Assembly (NCBI RefSeq): GCF_036013955.1
Contig: NZ_CP107903.1
Location: forward strand, 3,658,001-3,722,000
Reading direction: 5' to 3'
Source of the DNA: Streptomyces sp. NBC_00459
GTDB taxonomy: Bacteria; Actinomycetota; Actinomycetes; Streptomycetales; Streptomycetaceae
DNA length: 64,000 nucleotides
Shown here piece after piece: positions 41,916 to 48,721 of the stretch (the first letter of the stretch is position 1; every line of letters begins with the position of its first letter). A program made the translations under genes and the position numbers. The notes under the pieces are model-generated. The model was not told where the DNA came from. It saw nothing but the letters and a program-made list of their open reading frames with translations, and made no database searches.

Positions 41916-43277
41916 ATGACGAGCCTTGAACATCCGCAACTGTCCGGGCTGGGAAGGAACCCAGCAGTTCCTCAGGACGTCTTGGTACGTCTGGCCACGC
42001 ACAAGGCTGGTCGACACGGTATATCGCTGCGTCGCGGGCGGCTGGAGGACGCAGTTGTCGAGGCTCTGCTGAAACACGGCGACGGCAGGACCGCCGTGCC
42101 CCTTCACGGGGACCGGGTCTCCCCGGCGATGCGCCGAAGGATTGCAGAGCATCCCGATCCGGCGATCCGCGACGCGTACGTGGACTTCGTCCGCGACATG
42201 GTGGACTGCGGGGTGGCGATCGGCATCGACGATCTGGAGGAAGCCTACGGGCAGCCTCGGACCGCTCTCGCTGCCGCGCCGGATGCGAGGTTGCGCGCCG
42301 CGGTCGCGCGAACCTGGTACGGCCGGCCTCTCGCCGTGCAAGTGGGACTACTCGCCGATCCGGATCCACAGGTCCGCGCAGCCGCCACCGAACAGAAGAA
42401 GCCGGGTGTTCCTCCGGAGTGGAGGGACCGCTGCTTCACTGATCCTGCTGTGCGCGTCAACGTGGCGCGGTACACCCCGCTCACCCTGGACCAGTTCGCA
42501 CAGCTCATGAGGAGCCAGGAAAAGGAGGTCTTTCAGGCTGTCGCCGGAAACCCATACCTGTCGGCAGAGATGGTCGCCCGGCTACTGGACATCGAAGACC
42601 CCTTCGTGCGGGTCGCGGTGGCACACAGTCGCCATGTGGACGACGAAACCCGGGACCGGCTGTATGCGCTCGTAGAAGCCGAACACGCGGACGGAAGCAT
42701 CGAGGCCAACGTAGCTCTGAACTGGAATTTCACCGAGCCGGAATGGCTGCATGAAGCGCCCCTGAACGAGCGGATGACCTACCTGGACTGCCGGTACACG
42801 ATATTTCGACGTGTACTGGCCTCCTGCCACGATCTACCTGCCGAGGCATGGCATCGGTTGGACAACGACCCGGAACTCGTAGTTCGCCGCGCCGCCGCCC
42901 GTCGGCCGGACACACCCTCGGATGTACTGGAACGACTGGTTCGCAGCGATGGCGACATACTCCACATCCGGCCACTACTCGTCGACCACCCCAACTTCCC
43001 TCGTCACACTCTGCGCACGCTCGTCGACGAACCAAGCGCGAACGTGCGCTACCTCGCCCTTCAGGACCCAGAACTACCCGTGGCAGCCCTTCAGCAACTC
43101 GCCTCGGACGCCGAGCCCTTCCTCCGCGGTGGGGTCGCCCGTCATCCCAACATCACGGAGGCGCTGCTGGAACAACTGCTGTCGGATCCGGACCCACAGG
43201 TCGCCGACGATGCTGCTGCCAACTCGGCGCTGCGGCCGACCCAGATGCATCGAATCCTCACCGCTGTCGGCTTGTAA
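41916..43277 (+). CDS. Leucine-rich-repeat-variant/HEAT-like scaffold protein
   Basis: A 453-residue solenoid made of repeats such as LLADPDPQVRAAAT, LLDIEDPFVRVAVAHSRHV, LDNDPELVVRRAAARRPDTP and LLSDPDPQVADDAAAN, spaced roughly 25 residues apart. This is the LRV/HEAT pattern of a superhelical protein-binding scaffold; no enzymatic motif or signal peptide is seen. Many close relatives in streptomycetes are annotated only as leucine-rich-repeat variant proteins. It is the first gene after tRNA-Cys and has lower GC than its neighbours, so it is probably acquired. Confidence 0.8.
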   Translation: MTSLEHPQLSGLGRNPAVPQDVLVRLATHKAGRHGISLRRGRLEDAVVEALLKHGDGRTAVPLHGDRVSPAMRRRIAEHPDPAIRDAYVDFVRDMVDCGVAIGIDDLEEAYGQPRTALAAAPDARLRAAVARTWYGRPLAVQVGLLADPDPQVRAAATEQKKPGVPPEWRDRCFTDPAVRVNVARYTPLTLDQFAQLMRSQEKEVFQAVAGNPYLSAEMVARLLDIEDPFVRVAVAHSRHVDDETRDRLYALVEAEHADGSIEANVALNWNFTEPEWLHEAPLNERMTYLDCRYTIFRRVLASCHDLPAEAWHRLDNDPELVVRRAAARRPDTPSDVLERLVRSDGDILHIRPLLVDHPNFPRHTLRTLVDEPSANVRYLALQDPELPVAALQQLASDAEPFLRGGVARHPNITEALLEQLLSDPDPQVADDAAANSALRPTQMHRILTAVGL

Positions 43278-43379
43278 CGCCGAAAGGAGACTCAGGCACA
43301 GAACCCATGTTTTCCCGGTCTCCGTGGAGCTGGGAGGTAGCAGGACATGGTTCCGATCATCCACGTCAGCTCCTCGCCT

Positions 43380-43514
43380 TCAAACTTCCGGCTGCACGTT
43401 CCACTTCTCCAGAGACGACTTATTGGTGGAAGCGTCCGTGAACTCCAGTACCCATGGGCCCGTGTTCACGTCGACAGCTTTGCCGAACCCGATCCAATTG
43501 CCTTGATCCTGCAC
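43380..43514 (-). pseudogene. Possible C-terminal gene remnant
   Basis: One minus-strand frame reads QDQGNWIGFGKAVDVNTG then PWVLEFTDAS...EKWNVQPEV and stops at 43380. It has ordinary protein composition but no ribosome site, and only 44 codons are open from a GTG at 43514. It looks like the tail of a larger lost gene; I do not recognise the family. It could be a small intact gene. Confidence 0.35.
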
Positions 43515-43533
43515 CCCATGTGCTCGATGAGCA

Positions 43534-43930
43534 TCAGGAGCTCAGATGCTCATGCAGCATCTTCCAGCAACCGTCCCGCCACACGATGAGGTTGGTACCC
43601 CGCCCCTGGCCAGAGCGTGGTTCGCCGTCGACGACGCCGGTCCAGGCAAACCGATAACGGCACACCGCGACTTCTGCGGTCAGCACCGGCCACTCCAGAT
43701 CCCGGATCTCGTACACCTCGTCGAGGATCCTCGCGAACGTCTTCTCGATCGCGGACCGGATCTCCCCGATGCCCTGATATGAGCCGTCCGAGAACCAGTA
43801 CACGGGCGTCCTCAGCGATGAACGGCACGACCCGCTCGATGTCATGACTGTTGTTGGCCCGCTCGTACTCGCCCATGAACGCTGCGAGTTCAGGTTCCAG
43901 GGATGCCTGATTCGTCACGACGGTCATCAT
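43534..43930 (-). pseudogene. Frameshifted NTF2/SnoaL-like protein gene
   Basis: The N-terminal frame from 43930 reads MTVVTNQASLEPELAAFMGEY through NNSHDIERVVPFIAEDARV; after about position 43800 the NTF2-like sequence continues in another frame (YWFSDGSYQGIGEIRSAIEK through YRFAWTGVVDG to HEHLSS). A 2-bp loss near GACGCCCGTGTACTGG explains the change. Together they give about 130 residues, the normal size of a SnoaL-like small-molecule-binding protein. Either the gene is inactivated or the assembly has an error. Confidence 0.75.
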
Positions 43931-44125
43931 GCCGATGGCCGCGCTCCACCGTCACCACCGTCGTCCCCATTGCCGCCTGGGTAGTCCCACTTCAATCCCG
44001 CCCTCCGGGGTCACCGCACGACTCTGTTCTTCGCCATCCATCCACATACTGGCAGTTGGACTCGCCTCGGTGGAGCCGCCGGCGGACGCCCTGGCCACCG
44101 CAACCTCGGTCTGCCAGCAGGCTCA

Positions 44126-44677
44126 TCACTCACTCGAGTGCGGCTGTGCGAACTCATCAGCGAGAATGCCCATCACCACGAGATCGTGGTACCGGCCGGC
44201 GCAGAATACGTGATCACGCAAGCGCCCCTCCTCGGCGAAGCCAAGCCGACGGTGCAGGGCCAGCGATGCCTCGTTGTGCGCGAAGATCCGCGCTTCGCAC
44301 TTGTGGTATCGCCGCTCGGCGAACATAAAACGCAGCAGCATCCCCACAGCCTCAGCCGCGTAGCCCTTACGCCGGTGCCCGGCGCCCATCGTGACGCCGT
44401 ACTCGAACCGCCCCGCACGTGGATCAGCGTGGCGCGAGCTGACAGCCCCGACGATCTTCCCCGTGTCCACGGCTTCGATGACCAACCCGAAGCAGTCTCC
44501 GCCGGACTTCGCGACGGCCTGCTCCTTCGCCCAGGCCCGGAACCCCTCGGCAGACCGGGGCGGGTTCAGCAGGTCGCCCAACCGCTCCTCGTCGACAGCG
44601 AAGCCCATGAAAGCCGCCCAGTCGTCAGGCTCGATACCGCGCAGACGTACCCGCTTACCGGTCCAGAACGAAGTCAT
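44126..44677 (-). CDS. GNAT-family N-acetyltransferase (RimJ/RimL-like)
   Basis: 183 residues with the GNAT core: VRLRGIEPDDWAAFMGF at the N-terminus, FGLVIEAVDTGKIVGAVSS, FEYGVTMGAGHRRKGYAAEA (acetyl-CoA loop, RRKGYA) and ARIFAHNEASLALHRRLGF (motif B). This is the RimJ/RimL-like group that acetylates amines or protein N-termini; the substrate is open. Lower GC and neighbours suggest acquisition. It lies 204 bp left of the IS701 element. Confidence 0.9.
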   Translation of the reverse strand: MTSFWTGKRVRLRGIEPDDWAAFMGFAVDEERLGDLLNPPRSAEGFRAWAKEQAVAKSGGDCFGLVIEAVDTGKIVGAVSSRHADPRAGRFEYGVTMGAGHRRKGYAAEAVGMLLRFMFAERRYHKCEARIFAHNEASLALHRRLGFAEEGRLRDHVFCAGRYHDLVVMGILADEFAQPHSSE

Positions 44678-44901
44678 CCCCTATTCGATCATGCGGATGA
44701 CATGGCACACAGAACCTCCGGGTCCTACATGAACTGCCTTTTCATACCGGTGGAACCAAAACAACTTGGTACATCAGTGGAGCCACAAAAGGCTGGCGCG
44801 CTGGCGCCCAAAGAAGTGCCTACAAACAGCGATGCAAGTTCGGTACATCTAGGACAGAACCAGACCTATAGCCCACCTAGTACTCCAGCTGTAGATAGCG
44901 A

Positions 44902-46218
44902 TCATGCTCTGCTCGCGGCTTGACGGCTGTAGTGGCTGGCCCGGGAACGAGCTTGATGACGCCGTCGCCAGCGGGACCAGCGGAGCCAGTGGTCTGGCTC
45001 GTGAACAGGCCGGCTAACCAGGGTGATGAAGAGTCTCTGGATTTCGTTGCAGGTCAACGGGATCAGGTCGTCGGGGCTGGGGCGGAGACGGTGCTCGTCG
45101 GCGCGGACGACGGCCAGGAAGGCGTGGGCGAGCATGGCGAGGGTGACCCAGCGGGACCAGGACGTGTAGCGGCGGAGCTGGTGCTCGTCCAGTCCAGCCA
45201 GACCCTTTCCTGACTGGAACGTCTCCTCGACCCTCCATCTGGATCCCGCGACCCGCACCAGGACGGTCAGGGGTACCGGCTCGGGTGAGTAGCAGCGGTA
45301 GTAGGCGAGTTCGCCGGTGGTGCGGTTGCGGCGGATCAGCAGGTGGCGGTGGCCTGGCGCGGTGCTGGGCAGGTCGATGTGGGCCCAGTCGTAGAAGCGG
45401 TGTCCTTTGGCTCCGGCTCCGGCGGACAGCTTCTGCCAGGCCCGCTTGGGGATCTTCTTGGCCAGGATGTCCGCGCGGAACTTCCTGGCCCCGGTGGTGA
45501 CCTCATGGGTGCGGGCGACCGCGAGCACGTATCCGGTAGCGCGGTCCTCCAGGGCGGCGCGCAGTGTGGGGTTGCCGCCGTAGACCTCGTCCCCTGCCAC
45601 CCAGGATGTCTGGTGGCCGGAGTCCAGGAATCGCATGATCATGCGGGCGGCCAATTCGGGCTTGGTGGCGAACGCGGTGCTCGGGTCGAGTCCAGCGGCC
45701 TGGCAACGGTCGGGTTGGTCGGTCCACGAGCGCGGGATGTACAGCTCGCGGTCCAGTGCGGCATGTCCGCGCCGACCTGCGTAGGCGAGGTAGACGGCGA
45801 CTTGGGCGTTTTCGATTCTGCCCGCGGTGCCGGTGTACTGGCGCTGGACGCCGACGGTGTGGCTGCCCTTCTTAACGTCGCCGGTCTCGTCGACCACGAG
45901 CACCGCCTGGGCGTCGTGCAGGTGCTCGACCACGTAGTCGCGCAGATCGTCGCGGACTGCGTCGGCGTCCCACTTGGCGCGGCTCAGCAGGTGCTGCATG
46001 GCGTCGGGAGTGGCCTCGCCGGCCCATTCGGCGATGGTCCAGCAGTTCTTCCGAGGCAGGTCCGCGAGCAGTCCCAGGACCAGGTGCCGTATTCGCCGTC
46101 GGGGTTCGACCCGGGCGAACCTGCCCGCGATGCGGTCCATCAGCCCCTCGAAGGCTTCCTGCCAGGGGGCAGCGTCTACGCTGTGACCTGCGGCCACCGC
46201 GTGATTGTTTGTCTTCAC
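44902..46218 (-). CDS. IS701-family DDE transposase
   Basis: 438 residues, full length. The DDE triad is visible: D110 in VLVVDETGDVKKG, D210 in SWVAGDEVYGG, and E331 in SRWRVEETFQSGKGLAGLDE. The last conserved stretch LRRYTSWSRWVTLAML and a basic C-terminus are typical of actinobacterial IS701 transposases. It lies wholly within the inverted repeats of the element, with its stop 5 bp inside the left repeat. Confidence 0.96.
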   Translation of the reverse strand: MKTNNHAVAAGHSVDAAPWQEAFEGLMDRIAGRFARVEPRRRIRHLVLGLLADLPRKNCWTIAEWAGEATPDAMQHLLSRAKWDADAVRDDLRDYVVEHLHDAQAVLVVDETGDVKKGSHTVGVQRQYTGTAGRIENAQVAVYLAYAGRRGHAALDRELYIPRSWTDQPDRCQAAGLDPSTAFATKPELAARMIMRFLDSGHQTSWVAGDEVYGGNPTLRAALEDRATGYVLAVARTHEVTTGARKFRADILAKKIPKRAWQKLSAGAGAKGHRFYDWAHIDLPSTAPGHRHLLIRRNRTTGELAYYRCYSPEPVPLTVLVRVAGSRWRVEETFQSGKGLAGLDEHQLRRYTSWSRWVTLAMLAHAFLAVVRADEHRLRPSPDDLIPLTCNEIQRLFITLVSRPVHEPDHWLRWSRWRRRHQARSRASHYSRQAASRA

Positions 46219-46288
46219 ACACCGATGATCAACGGTGGCCGCACCTACCAGTGCCAGCCGGGCGGCACGGCTCGTCGAAGGAGACGCA

Positions 46289-46837
46289 GTGCTGGGATTG
46301 CTGGGCTTCTACGACGAACTCGACACCCCCTCTGGCCAGCCGAACGGATCGATCCGCGACGCCGTCCGGTCCGTCGGCGAGCCGGACGAGGCGGACCTGG
46401 TGGCCTATCTGGACGCCGGCCACGTCCTGATCGACGTCATGGAAGCGGGCCACGACGTGATCACCGGCAGCACCCACCGACACTCTCCGGGATGCTCGTC
46501 ACTGGTGACCGACGGCACCTGGTTGTGGCGCCAGGACTTCCCGCACTACCTGGAAACGCACCATGTTTCGCTGCCCCAGACGTTCCTCGAACACGTCCGC
46601 AGCCTGAACTACCGGATGCCCACCATCGCCGTCGCGCAGTTCGCTCCGCACTACGACGAGACCATGCACCTGGTCGGCTGGGCCTCGGCTGTCCCGTGGC
46701 GATCGACTGCGACCACGCTCGTACCTGAACCCCGAGCAGTGACCAGCAAAGCCCAGTTCGACGCGGCGATGCTGGCCCACGACCGGAACCGGCCTCAAGG
46801 CAGCTGGGGCAAGCGGCGTAAGCCACGAAAAGCGTAG
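46289..46837 (+). CDS. IS701 passenger protein, function unknown
   Basis: 182 residues from the GTG at 46289 (GGAG 5 nt upstream). The sequence includes LGLLGFYDELDTPSGQPNGS, DEADLVAYLDAGHVLIDVM, GTWLWRQDFPHYLETHHVSL and a basic tail GSWGKRRKPRKA. It has the look of a small acidic globular protein with a basic C-terminus; no catalytic motif is recognised. Being inside the terminal repeats and divergent from the transposase, it moves with the element. Similar immunity-like or hypothetical proteins occur elsewhere in streptomycetes (recollection). Confidence 0.8.
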   Translation: MLGLLGFYDELDTPSGQPNGSIRDAVRSVGEPDEADLVAYLDAGHVLIDVMEAGHDVITGSTHRHSPGCSSLVTDGTWLWRQDFPHYLETHHVSLPQTFLEHVRSLNYRMPTIAVAQFAPHYDETMHLVGWASAVPWRSTATTLVPEPRAVTSKAQFDAAMLAHDRNRPQGSWGKRRKPRKA

Positions 46838-46920
46838 GCACCAGCAGCTCAAGAGCGATCTACAGCTGGAGTACTAGCGTCGTTGCTGGCACAACCGACA
46901 TCGGCGAGAGGATCACCCCC

Positions 46921-47454
46921 ATGCCCGAGCAGACCAACGCCACCCCGGAGGGCTACACCACCGTCGCTCCCTGGGTCGTCACCGACGACACAGGGGCCTT
47001 CCTCGACTTCGTCGCCCAGGTCTTCGACGGCGAGGAGCTCGGGCGGGTGCTGACGGAGGACGGTCTGGTCGGGCATGGTGAGATCCGGGTCGGTGACACC
47101 GTCGTGCTGGCATTCGACCGGCATGCGGACTGGCCCGTCATGCCGAGTCTGCTGCGGGTGTTCGTCGCCGATGCGGAGAAGGTGTTCTCACGGGCCGTCG
47201 CTGTCGGCGGCCAGGTCGTCACCGCGGTGTCGGACAACGCCTTCGGGCAGCGCGGAGGGCGCATCAAGGATCCCTTCGGCAACATCTGGTGGGTGGTCAG
47301 CCACATCGAGGACGTCGCCGAGGACGAGATGTGGAAGCGGCTGCAGGACCCCGTGTACGCCGAGTCCATGCGCGTGGCCCAGGAGACTCTCGACGCCGAG
47401 CTCGGCGGTCGGGATCACGGGCGCAGCAGTACGCCTGTCCGGAAGACCGGCTGA
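46921..47454 (+). CDS. VOC-family (glyoxalase/PhnB-like) protein
   Basis: 177 residues with the paired beta-alpha-beta-beta-beta modules of the vicinal oxygen chelate fold: YTTVAPWVVTDDTGAFLDFV, LRVFVADAEKVFSRAVAVGG and GGRIKDPFGNIWWVVSHIED. The PhnB-like group often lacks a firm activity assignment. GAGAGGA precedes the ATG at 46921. It sits 44 bp right of the IS701 target duplication, so its native promoter was probably displaced by the insertion. Confidence 0.85.
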   Translation: MPEQTNATPEGYTTVAPWVVTDDTGAFLDFVAQVFDGEELGRVLTEDGLVGHGEIRVGDTVVLAFDRHADWPVMPSLLRVFVADAEKVFSRAVAVGGQVVTAVSDNAFGQRGGRIKDPFGNIWWVVSHIEDVAEDEMWKRLQDPVYAESMRVAQETLDAELGGRDHGRSSTPVRKTG

Positions 47455-47492
47455 CGCGAGCCAGGAACGGCAGGCGGCAGGCCGACTCGCCT

Positions 47493-48383
47493 TCAGAGCA
47501 CCCTGCCCGCCTCGCCGTCGAAGTCGATCGTCTTCGCTCGGTGCATCAGCCACAGGGTGAAGGCGAGGGTCGAGACGTCGGTGTTCAGGCGGTGGAGGGT
47601 GCCCTCGGGCTCGTTCCAGGTGAGGATCGTGCCCGTTCTGCCGTCCAGCACCAGGCTGTTGCTCTCCGCCGGACGGCCCAGGTGGCCCAGGCGGATCAAG
47701 TCGCCTGCCCCCTGCGGGAGTTCGGCTGCCGGGTCCTCGTCCGCGCAGTACTCGGCGAGTGTCGGCAGCGGTATCTCCGTGTCCAGTTGGAAGAGGGAGC
47801 CGTCCTCCGGGAGTCCCGTGCCGCTCAGGAAGCGGCGGGTCGGCTCGTGGGTGAGCGGTGCCGGGAAGTCGACGTCCTCGAAGCGCGCCACCCTGCCGTG
47901 GCCGAACGCCTGCTCAAGGAGCCGGGCGGGCAGGTCCAGGGCGAGGCCGGACTCCGCGCCGGAGGCCGCGATCCGGGCCAGCGGGCGGATCGAGGCCGCC
48001 ATCTTCCAGTACGGCAGCACATCACCACCGCCGCCGGTGCCCTGCGCGAACACCGTCAGCAGGTGCCGGGACGTCTCCGCCAGGGTCCGAGGGCCGGACC
48101 GGCCCGCGGAGAAAGCCAGCTGGCCTCGCGCGGCAGCCATCTCCTCCGTCGCCGCCGCGAACCGCAGCAGCGACTCCAGGGAGGAAGCCGGTCCACGCCG
48201 GTTCGTCGTGGCGGGGCGGTGATGCGGGAAGCGCGTCGAGGGCGTCCCTCCCGCCGGGTTCACCACCGTCCGCAGGGCAGCGGTGCGCAGTGCGCCGAAC
48301 CTCAACCGGCCTCTGCCGGAAGGCAGTCCCACGCGCGTCAGCGACTCGTACTCGTCCCTGGTCGGAGTGATCGTCGTGCTCAT
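47493..48383 (-). CDS. SUKH-4-like protein
   Basis: 296 residues from the ATG at 48383. The C-terminal half matches the SUKH-4 pattern: PEDGSLFQLDTEIPLPTLAE, LIRLGHLGRPAESNSLVLDG, GTILTWNEPEGTLHRLNTDV and STLAFTLWLMHRA. SUKH proteins usually neutralise polymorphic toxins, but no toxin gene is nearby, so this may be an orphan immunity or regulatory protein. The N-terminus (RVGLPSGRGRLRFGALRTAA) is basic. It is convergent with the VOC gene. Confidence 0.65.
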   Translation of the reverse strand: MSTTITPTRDEYESLTRVGLPSGRGRLRFGALRTAALRTVVNPAGGTPSTRFPHHRPATTNRRGPASSLESLLRFAAATEEMAAARGQLAFSAGRSGPRTLAETSRHLLTVFAQGTGGGGDVLPYWKMAASIRPLARIAASGAESGLALDLPARLLEQAFGHGRVARFEDVDFPAPLTHEPTRRFLSGTGLPEDGSLFQLDTEIPLPTLAEYCADEDPAAELPQGAGDLIRLGHLGRPAESNSLVLDGRTGTILTWNEPEGTLHRLNTDVSTLAFTLWLMHRAKTIDFDGEAGRVL

Positions 48384-48541
48384 GGTTTCCCCCGCGCATG
48401 GTTGTTCACAGTCCCCCGGGCGCGACGTCGAAAACGTCCGCTGCCCGGCAGGCCCTCCCACTGACCAGAACACTACGCGGCACCACTGACAACGGCCCCT
48501 GACCTGCGACGGAGACCCAAATCCAGCCGTCGACCCAGCCC

Positions 48542-48721
48542 TCAGCCGAAGTACACGCCACCCACGACGACCACGACCGCCGCCACCAGGAACAGCAGCA
48601 CCCACGCCAGCACCTTGCCGGGCGTCGGCCCGGGCTCGTAGCGCTGCGGCTCCTCCGACATCGGAGTCGGATTCGGAGTCGGTGTCTCGTCCGAATACGG
48701 ATACGGATTCGGATTCGTCAT
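48542..48721 (-). CDS. Small single-span membrane protein of the xdh operon
   Basis: 59 residues: a Pro/Asn/Tyr-rich N-terminus (TNPNPYPYSDETPTPNPTP), then PGKVLAWVLLFLVAAVVVVV forming one transmembrane helix. Its ATG overlaps the stop of the molybdenum-subunit gene (ATGA), so it is translationally coupled as the last gene of the operon. Function unknown; a membrane tether for the oxidase is speculation. Confidence 0.8.
   Translation of the reverse strand: MTNPNPYPYSDETPTPNPTPMSEEPQRYEPGPTPGKVLAWVLLFLVAAVVVVVGGVYFG

Larger units (their letters stand above)
44881..46873. mobile_element. IS701-family insertion sequence with passenger gene
   Basis: A 1,993-bp element bounded by perfect 16-bp inverted repeats TACTCCAGCTGTAGAT (44881-44896, and its complement at 46858-46873). 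Direct CTAG tetranucleotides flank both ends (44877-44880, 46874-46877), matching the YTAR target duplication of IS701. It carries a transposase (minus) and a divergent passenger gene (plus). The intact ends and undisrupted transposase suggest recent activity. Confidence 0.93.

Noticed and set aside
44701..44923. Plus-strand frame starting MAHRTSGSYMNCLF before and into the IS701 left end
   Set aside because: No ribosome site, unusual composition, and it crosses the terminal repeat of the IS.
46235..46288. Upstream GTG start for the IS701 passenger gene
   Set aside because: It lacks a ribosome site, whereas the GTG at 46289 has GGAG at proper spacing.
41727..46900. Integrative element with att sites at tRNA-Cys
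   Set aside because: No integrase gene and no second copy of the tRNA 3' end were seen, so attachment sites cannot be claimed.
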